A DNA stretch of 64,000 nucleotides from the NCBI GenBank assembly GCA_963667075.1, contig OY762938.1, positions 1,054,001-1,118,000 on the forward strand, given 5' to 3'. Under the pieces are notes generated by a model. That model worked only from the letters and a program-made list of their open reading frames with translations. It was not told where the DNA came from and searched no databases. Source of the DNA: G963667075 sp963667075. Lineage in GTDB: Bacteria > Pseudomonadota > Alphaproteobacteria > Micavibrionales > Micavibrionaceae. Both the position numbers and the translations under genes were made by a program. Below are positions 28,067 through 37,687 of the stretch, piece by piece (position 1 is the first letter of the stretch; each line of letters starts with the position of its first letter).

Positions 28067-28219
28067 GAATTTTTGCCAATTCTATATCAGATCGAGAGGT
28101 AATCCAACAGATTCTTCCTACACACTTAAATTATCACAATTTCTATTATCACAGCATAATGTTAAAAAGGTCTTTACTTTCATCAAATTTAATAAAAGTT
28201 ATCCGTTTTTTTAGAATTA

Positions 28220-28241
28220 ATTATCTAAAAATTATCTAAAA
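28220..28241. repeat. 11-bp tandem duplication over the hisI stop codon
   Basis: ATTATCTAAAA occurs twice in tandem (28220-28230 and 28231-28241). The hisI stop lies inside the first copy, so the duplication appears to have changed the last few codons of HisI. Confidence 0.7.
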
Positions 28242-28599
28242 ATTTAAGTACCCCAGATACCAGCGTACGATAAAAGCATGATGAACGCCCCGTATGGCAG
28301 GCAATCTGCCCTTTTTGTTTCACACGCAAAAGAATGGCATCCTGGTCACAATCTACTCTGATATCCACAATTTCCTGAATATGGCCACTTGTCGCGCCCT
28401 TGTGCCAGAGACATTGTCTTGACCTGCTCCAGTAATGCGCTTCCCCGGTTATTTGCGTTTTTTCAAGAGCTTCCTGATTCATATAGGCCAGCATCAGGAT
28501 TTCTCCAGAATCATATTGCTGGACGATAGTCGGGATCAGGCCATCTTCATCAAAACGCGGCGCAAATACCAGGCCTTCTTCACGTGCTTCTTTATTCAC
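28225..28599 (-). CDS. hisI: Phosphoribosyl-AMP cyclohydrolase
   Basis: A 124-residue histidine-biosynthesis enzyme (third step, opening the PR-AMP ring). Conserved LMLAYMNQEAL, ATSGHIQ, the metal site DCDQDA and the zinc Cys/His in CHTGRSSCFYR are present. It lacks the HisE domain, as usual for alphaproteobacteria. Its start overlaps the end of pyrC by 8 bases. The last residues fall within the 11-bp tandem duplication. Confidence 0.95.
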   Translation of the reverse strand: MNKEAREEGLVFAPRFDEDGLIPTIVQQYDSGEILMLAYMNQEALEKTQITGEAHYWSRSRQCLWHKGATSGHIQEIVDIRVDCDQDAILLRVKQKGQIACHTGRSSCFYRTLVSGVLKFLDNF

Positions 28600-29680
28600 G
28601 CTCTATGCTCCAGTCAAGGGTATCCATGCCCATACCAAGCGGCAAAGGCATAATCTTCCCGATTTTTTCTACAGATTGCTCTTTTTTAACGAGTGTAAAA
28701 CGTTCCGTCGAAACCGGCAAACCATAGAAAGAGGGGCCGTTTAAACACAGGAATTTTCTGTAAGATTCAGAATCAGGCGCACTACCTGAATCTTCGAAAG
28801 CCTGCGCATAAAGCTGTGGAGCACAGCCGCCCGTAAAACAACCACCAGCACAACCGCATTCTGTGGTTTTGACTGCATGCGGCGCACTATCTGTGCCGGC
28901 AAAGAATTTATTATTATTTTCAGATATGACCGCCTGCCTTAAGGCTTCTCTGTCTTCTTCGAATTTAACAAGCGGCAAGCAATACAAGTGATATTTCAAA
29001 CCCTGTAGCATATCTCCCACCGTATAGAGAAGATGTTGCGGTGTAATCGTCGCGCCAACCGTCTCCGGTGCCTGATGAACAAATTCTGTGGCTGTTTTTG
29101 TTGTAAGATGTTCACAGACAATTTTCAGTTTCGGAAACAATTCAACAATGTCAGGCAGAGACTCTTCATAGAACATTTTTTCAGCATTGTTTTTTTGATC
29201 AAAATAATCCGTGCCTGTCAAACCATGTGCCTCACCATGCACAGATAGAATAATGCCCGTCTCCTCCATAGCCTTGAATACGCCATTTTCAATGTAATCT
29301 TTAAGTGAACAGCCATAATCAGCGTTCGTCGTACCATGAGGCGGATAATATTTTGCCACTTTTAAAAGGCCTGATTCTGCACCTTTCTCAATCATGGACG
29401 GGCTTGTATCTCTGGTCAGATAGAGCGGCACAACAATACAGGACAATTTATCTCCGCCCTGCTTTCCTATCATGTCCGTGTAGTGCTCAATGCTCCAGTA
29501 AGGCAGGCTATCGTCTTCTGTTACCTTTCCCGTAGGCGGCAGCGTATTTGGCATGGCCACAACACCTGTACACCCCATAGCAAGCTGTGCGCCTATATAC
29601 AAAGGCATGTTTTCATCCTGCCTTAAGTGAACGTGCATGTCGTACCATTTAGGTAAAATAACTTTTTCTTCTTCTTGCAT
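28592..29680 (-). CDS. pyrC: Dihydroorotase, class II-like (PyrC)
   Basis: A 362-residue zinc amidohydrolase of pyrimidine synthesis. The metal motif MHVHLRQ is near residue 15, and VHGEAHG, ICEHLTTK and GTDSAPH carry further ligands and the catalytic Asp. The start at 29680 is chosen because GGAGG lies 10 bases upstream; an upstream start at 29704 would leave that site inside the gene. It is divergent from cysS with 62 bases between them. Confidence 0.95.
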   Translation of the reverse strand: MQEEEKVILPKWYDMHVHLRQDENMPLYIGAQLAMGCTGVVAMPNTLPPTGKVTEDDSLPYWSIEHYTDMIGKQGGDKLSCIVVPLYLTRDTSPSMIEKGAESGLLKVAKYYPPHGTTNADYGCSLKDYIENGVFKAMEETGIILSVHGEAHGLTGTDYFDQKNNAEKMFYEESLPDIVELFPKLKIVCEHLTTKTATEFVHQAPETVGATITPQHLLYTVGDMLQGLKYHLYCLPLVKFEEDREALRQAVISENNNKFFAGTDSAPHAVKTTECGCAGGCFTGGCAPQLYAQAFEDSGSAPDSESYRKFLCLNGPSFYGLPVSTERFTLVKKEQSVEKIGKIMPLPLGMGMDTLDWSIERE

Positions 29681-29742
29681 TTTTTTTTGACCTCCGAGGA
29701 CCAACTATGCTCTATTATCGGCTTTCAATAAAGGGATTTATC

Positions 29743-31116
29743 ATGTCGCAATTAAAGCTTTATAATTCACTAAATCGTAAAAAAGAAGATTTTCAGCCAC
29801 TCGATCCTGGGCATGTACGCATGTACTCTTGCGGCCCTACAGTTTATAATATTGCGCATATTGGTAACGCCCGTATGGCTGTTGTGTTTGATGTTCTCTC
29901 CCGCGTGCTGAAATCACTTTATCCAAAGGTGACTTACGTCTCTAACATCACAGACGTTGAAGACAAGATTATGATCGCGGCACAGGCGCAGGGCGTCTCC
30001 ATCAAAGAAATTACAACAAAATATACTGATATCTACAATAACGATATGGCCGCTTTAGGCGTCTCTGCACCGGATATCCAACCGCGAGCGACAGAAACTA
30101 TTCCAGAGATGATTACGCTCATGGAAAAACTGATTGAAAGAGGCCATGCGTACGAAGCCGAAGGGCATGTCTTGTTTGATGTCCCTTCTTTCCCTGCGTA
30201 CGGGGGTCTGTCCGGACGCACGCGTGATGAACAGGTAGCCGGCGCCCGCGTTGAAGTCGCCCCTTACAAAAAAGATCCGGCTGATTTCGTTTTGTGGAAA
30301 CCAAGCACAGAAGACCAGCCCGGCTGGGATTCCCCATGGGGCCGTGGCCGCCCCGGCTGGCATATTGAATGCTCTGCCATGGCGGAAAAGCATCTTGGCC
30401 TGCCCTTTGATATTCACGGCGGCGGGGCAGATTTGAAATTCCCACACCATGAAAATGAAATTGCGCAAAGCTGCTGTGCCCATGGTATAGACGATGATCT
30501 CTCCGCTTTTTCCAAATACTGGGTTCATAATGGCTTTGTCACCGCTGGCGGTGAGAAAATGTCAAAATCCCTCGGCAATGTTGTATTGGCGCATGACCTT
30601 CTGGCACAAGGCGTAAAAGGGGAAACAATTCGTATGGCCCTATTATCGGCTCATTACCGCCAACCGCTTGACTGGACGAATGACGGACTGGCACAGGCTG
30701 AGAAGACCCTCAACCGCTTTTATAACATTCTAAATGATCTGGAAAATGTAGAGGCTGATGACACAGCCGTACCGGATTCTGTGTTGGACGCCCTGTGCGA
30801 TGACCTGAACACACCAAAAGCCATGGCAGCGTTAAATGCGCTGGCCAAAGAAGCCGTAGATCAAAAAACACCGGCCCTTAAAGGCGCACTTTTAGCCGCC
30901 GGCAATATCCTTGGCATCTTGCAAGCGGATCCTGCTGCATGGCTCGGCTATGGTGCCGGCGGTGATGATGCAGAAATTGACGCCCTGCTGGCAGAACGCC
31001 AACAGGCCCGCAAAGATAAAAACTTCGCCCGCGCCGATGAAATCAGAGATCAGTTAGCTGCCATGGATATCGTGATCGAAGACACCGCAGACGGTGCGAA
31101 ATGGCGCAGAACCTAA
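29743..31116 (+). CDS. cysS: Cysteinyl-tRNA synthetase
   Basis: A 457-residue class I synthetase. The zinc/ATP region is MYSCGPTVYNIAHIGNAR (HIGN is the HIGH motif), the KMSKS loop is GEKMSKSLGN, and WHIECSAM and GGGADLKFPHHENE follow the family. The start at 29743 gives the normal N-terminus MSQLKLYNS; an upstream ATG at 29707 adds 12 unrelated residues. It overlaps the convergent comM tail by 4 bases. Confidence 0.97.
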   Translation: MSQLKLYNSLNRKKEDFQPLDPGHVRMYSCGPTVYNIAHIGNARMAVVFDVLSRVLKSLYPKVTYVSNITDVEDKIMIAAQAQGVSIKEITTKYTDIYNNDMAALGVSAPDIQPRATETIPEMITLMEKLIERGHAYEAEGHVLFDVPSFPAYGGLSGRTRDEQVAGARVEVAPYKKDPADFVLWKPSTEDQPGWDSPWGRGRPGWHIECSAMAEKHLGLPFDIHGGGADLKFPHHENEIAQSCCAHGIDDDLSAFSKYWVHNGFVTAGGEKMSKSLGNVVLAHDLLAQGVKGETIRMALLSAHYRQPLDWTNDGLAQAEKTLNRFYNILNDLENVEADDTAVPDSVLDALCDDLNTPKAMAALNALAKEAVDQKTPALKGALLAAGNILGILQADPAAWLGYGAGGDDAEIDALLAERQQARKDKNFARADEIRDQLAAMDIVIEDTADGAKWRRT

Positions 31117-32636
31117 CGCATCCGACTTCTTCTGTAACTCAACGCTTCTGAAATATGAGTAGTGTTGAGTTCTTTTTCACCGCCTGAGAGGTCAGCAATC
31201 GTACGGGCGACACGCAAAACACGGTGATAGGCACGGGCAGAGAGTTTGAACTGTTCTGCCGCTTTATTTAAAAGCTGTGCCGCTTCGCTATGCAGCGGCG
31301 CAATCTCTTCTAAAACCTTGCCAGAAGCCCATCTGTTCAACCTGTTTTCTTCCGGTAAACCGAGAGCTTCATACCTTTGAGCTTGCAGATATCTTGCCTG
31401 TTTAACACGATTAAGAATCTGCGCTGACGATTCCCCTTTTTGCATACCGGCCAGATCCTGAACAGGCACAGCCGGTACTTCTGTCTGCAAATCAATCCGG
31501 TCCAGCAGCGGGCCTGAAATTTTGGCCTGATAGTCAGCCGCACAGCGCGGTGCTTTGGTACATTCAAGATCTGGATCGCCCAAATGACCACAGCGACAGG
31601 GATTCATGGCGGCGATAAGTTGAAAACGGGCCGGATAGGTCACATGATAATTCACCCGTGCCACAAGCGTTTCCCCTGTTTCCAGCGGCTGACGCAAAGC
31701 CTCCAGCGTAGAACGTTGAAATTCCGGCAGTTCATCCAGAAAAAGAATGCCGTTATGCGCCAAAGAGATTTCACCGGGTCTTGCCTTTTGACCGCCCCCG
31801 ATCAGAGCAGGCTGTGACGCGGAATGATGCGGGTCTCTGAAAGGACGGTGTTTTAGAAGACCGCCCTCCGGCAAACTGCCTGCCAGAGAGTGAATCATGG
31901 ACACATCAAGGGCTTCGCGCGGTGTAAGGGGCGGCAGGATTCCCGGCATGGCAGAGGCCAGCATGGATTTCCCGGAACCGGGCGGCCCGATCATCAGCAG
32001 GTTATGTCCACCGGCTGCCGCAATCTCCAGTGCCCGCTTGGCGGTTTCCTGCCCTTTAACGTCCGAAAAATCGGGAAAAGATTTTACATCAGACTCTCCC
32101 AGCCTTGCTTCCGGTGGTGTGAGAATCTGGGTACCTTTGAAATGATTAACAATCTGCAAAAGATTGGCAGGCGCGATAATAGTCAGATCACCGGCCCAGG
32201 CTGCTTCCTGTCCGCATTCTTTGGGACAGATAAGGTTAAAGTCGTTTCCCTGCGCATGAATAGCCGCCGGTAAAACACCTGCCACAGGCCGGATAGACGC
32301 ATCCAGCGAGACTTCCCCCATCACAAGGCAGGATGATAGCTCCTCGGCCGGTAAAACCTCCATCGCGCCAAGCAGAGCCAACGCAATGGGCAAATCATAA
32401 TGGCTTCCCTCTTTGGCAATATCGGCAGGGGCCAAATTCACCGTAATGCGCTTGGGCGGCAAAGAAAGCCCTAAAGCATGCAGAGCCCCACGCACACGCT
32501 CCCGGCTTTCTGCAACCGCTTTATCCGCCAGCCCCACAATCGAAAACGCCGGCATCCCTTTGGCAATTTGCACCTGAACATCCACATTCAGGACATCCAC
32601 CCCTTTAAAAGAAACCGTATTAACGCGTGCGACCAT
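31113..32636 (-). CDS. comM: YifB/ComM-family Mg-chelatase-like AAA+ ATPase
   Basis: A 507-residue protein with an N-terminal LonC-like domain (MVARVNTVSFKGVDVLNVDV), then Walker A MIGPPGSGKSM, Walker B LFLDELPEF, and the zinc-like NPCRCGHLGDP segment. ComM is a hexameric helicase that promotes branch migration during natural transformation. The start at 32636 gives the usual family N-terminus; an upstream start at 32702 would add 22 residues. Whether this organism is transformable is not shown. Confidence 0.95.
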   Translation of the reverse strand: MVARVNTVSFKGVDVLNVDVQVQIAKGMPAFSIVGLADKAVAESRERVRGALHALGLSLPPKRITVNLAPADIAKEGSHYDLPIALALLGAMEVLPAEELSSCLVMGEVSLDASIRPVAGVLPAAIHAQGNDFNLICPKECGQEAAWAGDLTIIAPANLLQIVNHFKGTQILTPPEARLGESDVKSFPDFSDVKGQETAKRALEIAAAGGHNLLMIGPPGSGKSMLASAMPGILPPLTPREALDVSMIHSLAGSLPEGGLLKHRPFRDPHHSASQPALIGGGQKARPGEISLAHNGILFLDELPEFQRSTLEALRQPLETGETLVARVNYHVTYPARFQLIAAMNPCRCGHLGDPDLECTKAPRCAADYQAKISGPLLDRIDLQTEVPAVPVQDLAGMQKGESSAQILNRVKQARYLQAQRYEALGLPEENRLNRWASGKVLEEIAPLHSEAAQLLNKAAEQFKLSARAYHRVLRVARTIADLSGGEKELNTTHISEALSYRRSRMR

Positions 32637-32738
32637 GTTGACTTTGCTATACTTTGAAATGAATACTTCAGGTTTTATAGAGAAGATGCACACTATTGGC
32701 AATAAATACTCTACCGAGATATTGCGGATTACAAAAGC

Positions 32739-33173
32739 CTATCCCCTGATAATCATAAAAATACCAGCCATGGCCGTAGCTATACCTAAAAGCTGCATCG
32801 GTTTTACATCTTCTCCGAGAAGAGTCATGCCGATCAGGAGTGTCAAGGAAATGGCAAAACCGTTTTGTAAAGGGCCTGCAACGCTTGCCATACCGCCTGT
32901 TTTATAAGCATAGCCCAGAAAAATATTCGCCGCTGCCACGCCGCACCCGGCAAGCATAGAAAAACCAATGCCTTTAAGATTAACATTTGAAATAACAGGC
33001 TCATGTTCGAGGAATCTTTGATACAAGAAAAAAGAAATCGCTACGACCGCCATAGTAATAGAAAGTATCGCCGCCGAAAAAGCCGCGTCTATTTGGTTTG
33101 TACTAGCTTTAAAAAAAATATTCCTGCAAGCCAAACCCACACCGGATAATAACGCAAAAATCCACCAAGTCAT
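32739..33173 (-). CDS. Small EamA/DMT-family membrane transporter
   Basis: A 144-residue protein with about five hydrophobic helices and a single EamA repeat (GYAYKTGGMASVAGPLQNG, then LTLLIGMTLLGE, typical of EamA ends). Full EamA carriers hold two such repeats, so this half-size protein probably works as a dimer, like EmrE-type transporters. The substrate is unknown. It lies alone between comM and an unknown gene. Confidence 0.8.
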   Translation of the reverse strand: MTWWIFALLSGVGLACRNIFFKASTNQIDAAFSAAILSITMAVVAISFFLYQRFLEHEPVISNVNLKGIGFSMLAGCGVAAANIFLGYAYKTGGMASVAGPLQNGFAISLTLLIGMTLLGEDVKPMQLLGIATAMAGIFMIIRG

Positions 33174-33302
33174 ACAACACTATAAACCTGCACCTACGCC
33201 ATTACAAATTTTTTCTTTCAAAATGATTTTCGTTAACCGCTTGGTAATAAATCTCGTTTAAAACGGAACGCGACATAAAAATTAAAAAGAAAGTTTAAGT
33301 CA

Positions 33303-33911
33303 ATGTTACACATGGTTTCAGATCAGCAATTAGCCAGAATGCATGCGCATTTCATTGTGCCTGTGGTTGTATCCGATATCTTATCCCGGAAACGCGCCGT
33401 AGAAGATGATGAAAAAATGGCCCTGCACGAACTGCTCAGCGATATGCAACCGGATAGTGCTTTGCTGGCCATGGCTCTGGCCACGCAGCATATGGCTTTT
33501 TATAGCAGAAATGATGTGATTTTTTCCAACTCGCTGTCCTTCCATGCCGATCGCATTATTAACGATTACGGACCTTTTTGGCTAATGCATGCCGAAAATG
33601 ATTCTCGGCTGGATGAGTATGAACAGGAATTATTTGAGATGTTGAGCGAAATTCCGAATGATTTTGGCTCTTTAATAGATGTTTTATCTGTCGCACGGGA
33701 TTCCATAAGAGATCAAAATAATCCCTTGGCCGTGATTGCAGATATCTTTTGTAAACAGGCAGAAGCGCAACAGCTAATTGCCGCAACATTTCTTGAAGTT
33801 ATGGAAGAAGAAGACGTACGGGGAGAACATCTTACGTCTCTTGATCCAATGTTTGATGGGGTTCAAACCGATGGTTCTAATGTTTTGTACTTTCCTGGCG
33901 TTACGCCGTAA
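33303..33911 (+). CDS. Hypothetical cytoplasmic protein
   Basis: A 202-residue protein that I do not recognise. It has no signal peptide or membrane helix. It is rich in Met, Asp and Glu, mostly helical by eye, with LHELLSDMQPDSALLAMALA near residues 42-61 and an acidic stretch EVMEEEDVRGEH near the C-terminus. Coding character is good: it is the only long open frame over this stretch, starts with ATG, and uses codons like its neighbours. An AGAAAG sequence lies about 10 bases upstream of the start. Confidence 0.7.
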   Translation: MLHMVSDQQLARMHAHFIVPVVVSDILSRKRAVEDDEKMALHELLSDMQPDSALLAMALATQHMAFYSRNDVIFSNSLSFHADRIINDYGPFWLMHAENDSRLDEYEQELFEMLSEIPNDFGSLIDVLSVARDSIRDQNNPLAVIADIFCKQAEAQQLIAATFLEVMEEEDVRGEHLTSLDPMFDGVQTDGSNVLYFPGVTP

Positions 33912-33961
33912 CAGAGGAAAGACCGTAAAAAAAGAAAGCTAGGAAACGTTTCTGATTTTTA

Positions 33962-34582
33962 TCAGGCATGTTTTGCCTCTGATATCCCTGTGATAAAGGT
34001 ATCAATCAGAAAACCTGCCATGTCCGGGGCCTTTTCCTTTTCACTTACAATGGAAAGCCTCCTCGTTTCCTGTAAGAAGCTTAATCCGTGAACAGAAGCC
34101 CAGAGCACACGCGCTGCCATTTTCTTTTTCTTTTCTCGCGCTGGCGGGAAATAAGACTCCAGCTGTCTTTCTAAAGGCAGGAATAACCGTTCTATTTTGG
34201 CCTGATACCATTCATTTTCCATGCGGTTATCGGCTAGTTCAGGGTTAAACAGCATCAACCAGTATGGCCTGTATTCTCTCACAAACTTCAAATATTGTTC
34301 GGCCATGGCCTTCATGTTTTCGATGGGCGTTTTGTTAAGGTCATTGCAAACCGGGTGATTGAGGGCGTTATACAAAAGATCCAGTGTCTGGCCGTTTATG
34401 GTTAGGTACAGCGCATTCATGGCACTGAATAAATTATAAATCGTGCCGGGTGCATAACCGATATTTTTAGCAATTCGTCTCGCCGTTAGTGCCTCGAATC
34501 CCTCTTCAGCAACGATTTTCCATGATTCATCCAGAATAAGCTTTTTTAATTCGTCTCGCGTATGATCGCTCCGTCTCGCCAT
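33962..34582 (-). CDS. TetR-family transcriptional regulator
   Basis: A 206-residue regulator. The N-terminal helix-turn-helix is clear (ILDESWKIVAEEGFEALTAR, then NIGYAPGTIYNLF); the C-terminal ligand domain is variable. The start at 34582 (ATG, MARRSDHTRDELK) is preferred over a GTG at 34603. It is divergent from the DUF2339-lipase-acyltransferase cluster; TetR proteins usually repress themselves and the divergent unit, and a matching palindrome lies between them. Control of envelope lipid genes is therefore a fair inference. Confidence 0.9.
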   Translation of the reverse strand: MARRSDHTRDELKKLILDESWKIVAEEGFEALTARRIAKNIGYAPGTIYNLFSAMNALYLTINGQTLDLLYNALNHPVCNDLNKTPIENMKAMAEQYLKFVREYRPYWLMLFNPELADNRMENEWYQAKIERLFLPLERQLESYFPPAREKKKKMAARVLWASVHGLSFLQETRRLSIVSEKEKAPDMAGFLIDTFITGISEAKHA

Positions 34583-34655
34583 TATTTTGTCTTTCTTAAT
34601 CACCGTTATAATAATTAGAGAATGGCATCATTCTGACCGGCGTTCAATATTTTTA

Positions 34656-34684
34656 TTGCACAATGTTCAAAATCGTGTCATTAT
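34656..34684 (+). promoter_or_regulatory. Possible promoter of the DUF2339 cluster
   Basis: TTGCAC (34656-34661), 17-base spacer, CATTAT (34679-34684). The palindrome at 34691-34703 would lie over the transcription start, a classic place for repression. The -10 is only a moderate match. Confidence 0.3.
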
Positions 34685-34690
34685 AAGAAT

Positions 34691-34703
34691 TGAACGTTGT
34701 TCA
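34691..34703. promoter_or_regulatory. Candidate TetR operator palindrome
   Basis: TGAAC (34691-34695), GTT, GTTCA (34699-34703): a perfect 5-bp inverted repeat. Further GTTCA half-sites lie at 34642-34646 and 34665-34669. All are between the divergent TetR gene and the DUF2339 cluster. Confidence 0.5.
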
Positions 34704-34765
34704 GAAACACTCTTGCTGGTATTTTATAACGTGCAGTTTTTTAATAATGTGGTAAGGTTATAACG

Positions 34766-37465
34766 ATGGAATTTTTCTTTTTACCCATAGGATTGTTTTT
34801 ATTTGTTACCCTTTTCATGCCGTGGGTTAATTTCTTTCGGCATGGTCACTTGCTGCGCGAGATAGCAAGGCTCCGTGCACATATAAAAGAACTTGAGGGA
34901 GGACCTCATCAGAAAACACGGGAGATCCCTTCCATTCCTGCCCCGCCAGTTATACAAATACCAGAGCCAAAGCCGGAACCGGAACCGGAACAAGAAAAGC
35001 AAAAATGTGTTGCCTGTGATTCTGCATTGCCTCGCTGCGCTCCAATACGCAAGGAAACAAGCCCCAAAGAAACAAAAATCAAGCCACAGAAAAAGAAAAA
35101 CTCTTTCGAGCAAAATATTGCGACCAAGCTTCCCGTCTGGATTGGTTCTATTTCCCTTATTTTTGCGTCTTTCTTCCTTGTAAAATACTCGATCGAGCAT
35201 GGCTGGGTTGGACCAGCGACACGCATCACGATTAGCGGCCTTTTTGCCTCTGCGCTTGTTTTAGCAGGGCATATCATTGCAAAATACCCCAAAATTGCGA
35301 ATGCTGCGCGCATTTCCCAAGGCCTGATCGGGGCTGGGCTGGTTGGTTTATATGTTACGTTATACGCCGCCCTTAATCTGTACAGTTTGATATTACCCGT
35401 TACAGCCTTCACAGGCATGGGCATTGTAACGGCACTAGCCGTTGTGCTGTCCTTGCGGCATGGACAGCCTATTGCTGTGTTTGGGTTGATCGGTGGTCTC
35501 TTGACACCCGCCATGATCGGCACGGAAGAACCAAATGCCATTGTTCTGTTTAGTTATTTATTCCTGCTCTTTAGCGGCCTCTTTGCCATTCTTGTGCGCA
35601 AAGGATGGTGGACGCTTGCCCTTGTAACCTATCTTGGCCTTTTTGGCTGGTCGGTCGTCTGGGTAGATCATTATTTTTCTGTATCAGACAGCTTTGTTAT
35701 TATTCTGTTTGCTATGGCTGTGACAATTGTTATTCTGGCTGTAACAGGCAAACGTACGGTAAAAGATTCCTTTGAAAAACATGAAGAAAAGCCCGTACAT
35801 CGTTTAAACATTGCTGCGCTGGGCGGCGGTGTTACCATCATTCTTATGGTTGCAGCAGAAACATCCTTGACCCTGTTTGATTGGTCCATGCTCGGGTTGC
35901 TAAGCATCGCCCTTATAACACTTACTTATTTCCAACCCCGCATATATGCCAAAGCCCTTTATGCAAAAATGGGATTAAGCCTGTTTCTCTTTTTTATGTG
36001 GAATATGGCAGAGGCCTATTTATCCGAATCTTTACTCGTGCTTTGCGGCATGATTTTAATATATGTTTTCAGTGCAGCCTATTTGATGAAGAAAACACAA
36101 GATCCGCGTCCGTGGGCACGTGTTTTGTTTTTCGCCTCCTTATCCTTATATGCGATTTCCTTTGTCAATAATCTGGCCCCTGCTTTTCTGCTCGATCTTC
36201 CTTTATTCTGGGGGGCTCCTGGTCTTTTGCTGGCAGCCGCCGCCGTCTATTTCACAGCAGATGTTATAAAGCATTACAATGGCGACAAAGACATCAAGGA
36301 TTATCTGATCGGCTTGTTTTCCTTTGCTGCAACCGCCTTTATTACGCTTGGTCTGTCTTTCGAGTTATCTTCGGCCAACCTCGCAATTGCAATTGCAATA
36401 CAGGTTGCAGCAACGGCATGGATCTTCAAAGAGACAAATATCAGAGCCTTAAAAAAGATTATGTATCTTTTAACCCTTGTTTTCGTCGTTCTGAATGCCG
36501 GGCAGATTGTACTGTTTAGTGAGTTCATCATGGCCAGTATAGGGGGCGACTATCCTCTTGGACGCCACTTAAACCGTCTTATTCTGGATATGCCGTTTAT
36601 TCGTCTGGGCATGCCTGCAGCCATGTTCTATATCGCCCTGTGGTTCACAGCACAAAAAGATAAAACGGATAAAAAAGCCCTTCATGCTTTGTTTGGCACA
36701 GCAACTATTTTGCTTTTTATGATGGCTTTCTATGCTTTCCGTATTTTGTTCTACACAGGCAGCGGTCATATTTTCTCTTATGAGGCCGGCTTTATTGAAC
36801 GGGGTATTCTGACCGTTGTTATTGCAAGCCTTGGCGTTGGCAGTACTGCGCTCGTACGCAAATATAATATTTCCTTTTTGGAAATATGGGGGGCCTGGCT
36901 TTTCAGAATGGCTGTCTTCCGCTTTGTTTATTTTGATCTTATCTTCCTGAACCCTTACTGGGATGGTGATCAACGGGTCGGCACACTGCCTATCTTTAAT
37001 GGTGTTACGCTTACATATGGTTTTGGTGTTCTGGCTGCTTTATGGGCAATTAAAAACAAGGCCCTTGTGATACGAACCGGTTTCAGACAAAAGCTGTACA
37101 GTACCATGGGATTAGCCGCTCTCTTTGCCCTGACATCTTTGACTATTCGCCAATTGTTTCATGGAGAAATTCTGGAACAAGGCCGTATTGACCCGATTGA
37201 ATTCTATGCCTATTCCGTTACATGGCTCTTAACCGGTCTTGCGCTATTGGCCACAGGGATCAAACGCGATAATAAGACGGCCCGCATGGCCTCTCTCCTC
37301 TTCCTTTTGCTTGCTATCTTTAAGGTCTTCCTGTTTGATGCGGCAGAGCTGGAAGGCTTGCTACGAGTCTTCTCTTTCCTTGGTCTTGGTATTTCTTTGA
37401 TAGGGTTAAGCTATTTTTACACCCGTTTTGTTTTCAAAGAAGACGAGAATCAGAACCATGCGTAA
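34766..37465 (+). CDS. DUF2339 multi-pass membrane protein
   Basis: An 899-residue integral membrane protein with more than twenty hydrophobic helices. The N-terminus has one helix and a short coiled-coil (LLREIARLRAHIKELEGG), then a Pro/Glu-rich linker (about residues 55-80) and a CVACD segment, then the helical core beginning KLPVWIGSISLIFASFFLV. This layout matches DUF2339 proteins, whose function is unknown. The stop overlaps the lipase start by 8 bases. It is the first gene of a likely three-gene operon with the lipase and the acyltransferase fusion. Confidence 0.88.
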   Translation: MEFFFLPIGLFLFVTLFMPWVNFFRHGHLLREIARLRAHIKELEGGPHQKTREIPSIPAPPVIQIPEPKPEPEPEQEKQKCVACDSALPRCAPIRKETSPKETKIKPQKKKNSFEQNIATKLPVWIGSISLIFASFFLVKYSIEHGWVGPATRITISGLFASALVLAGHIIAKYPKIANAARISQGLIGAGLVGLYVTLYAALNLYSLILPVTAFTGMGIVTALAVVLSLRHGQPIAVFGLIGGLLTPAMIGTEEPNAIVLFSYLFLLFSGLFAILVRKGWWTLALVTYLGLFGWSVVWVDHYFSVSDSFVIILFAMAVTIVILAVTGKRTVKDSFEKHEEKPVHRLNIAALGGGVTIILMVAAETSLTLFDWSMLGLLSIALITLTYFQPRIYAKALYAKMGLSLFLFFMWNMAEAYLSESLLVLCGMILIYVFSAAYLMKKTQDPRPWARVLFFASLSLYAISFVNNLAPAFLLDLPLFWGAPGLLLAAAAVYFTADVIKHYNGDKDIKDYLIGLFSFAATAFITLGLSFELSSANLAIAIAIQVAATAWIFKETNIRALKKIMYLLTLVFVVLNAGQIVLFSEFIMASIGGDYPLGRHLNRLILDMPFIRLGMPAAMFYIALWFTAQKDKTDKKALHALFGTATILLFMMAFYAFRILFYTGSGHIFSYEAGFIERGILTVVIASLGVGSTALVRKYNISFLEIWGAWLFRMAVFRFVYFDLIFLNPYWDGDQRVGTLPIFNGVTLTYGFGVLAALWAIKNKALVIRTGFRQKLYSTMGLAALFALTSLTIRQLFHGEILEQGRIDPIEFYAYSVTWLLTGLALLATGIKRDNKTARMASLLFLLLAIFKVFLFDAAELEGLLRVFSFLGLGISLIGLSYFYTRFVFKEDENQNHA

Positions 37466-37687
37466 AACAGCCCGAATTTTGATAGGCATAGCCATTATAC
37501 CCTTTTTGTGTACCGCCGGTTTTGTTGCAGCAAAAAATTATCTGGCACCTGAAAATGCAAAGGAAATTGTCGTCCTTTTGCACGGCATAGGTAATGCTGA
37601 ATGGAACATGTCCGGTATTGAATTTGCGCTTCACCGGGCCGGTTATAGCTATTCCCATAAACATTTGCGTATGTTATTTTATGATCT

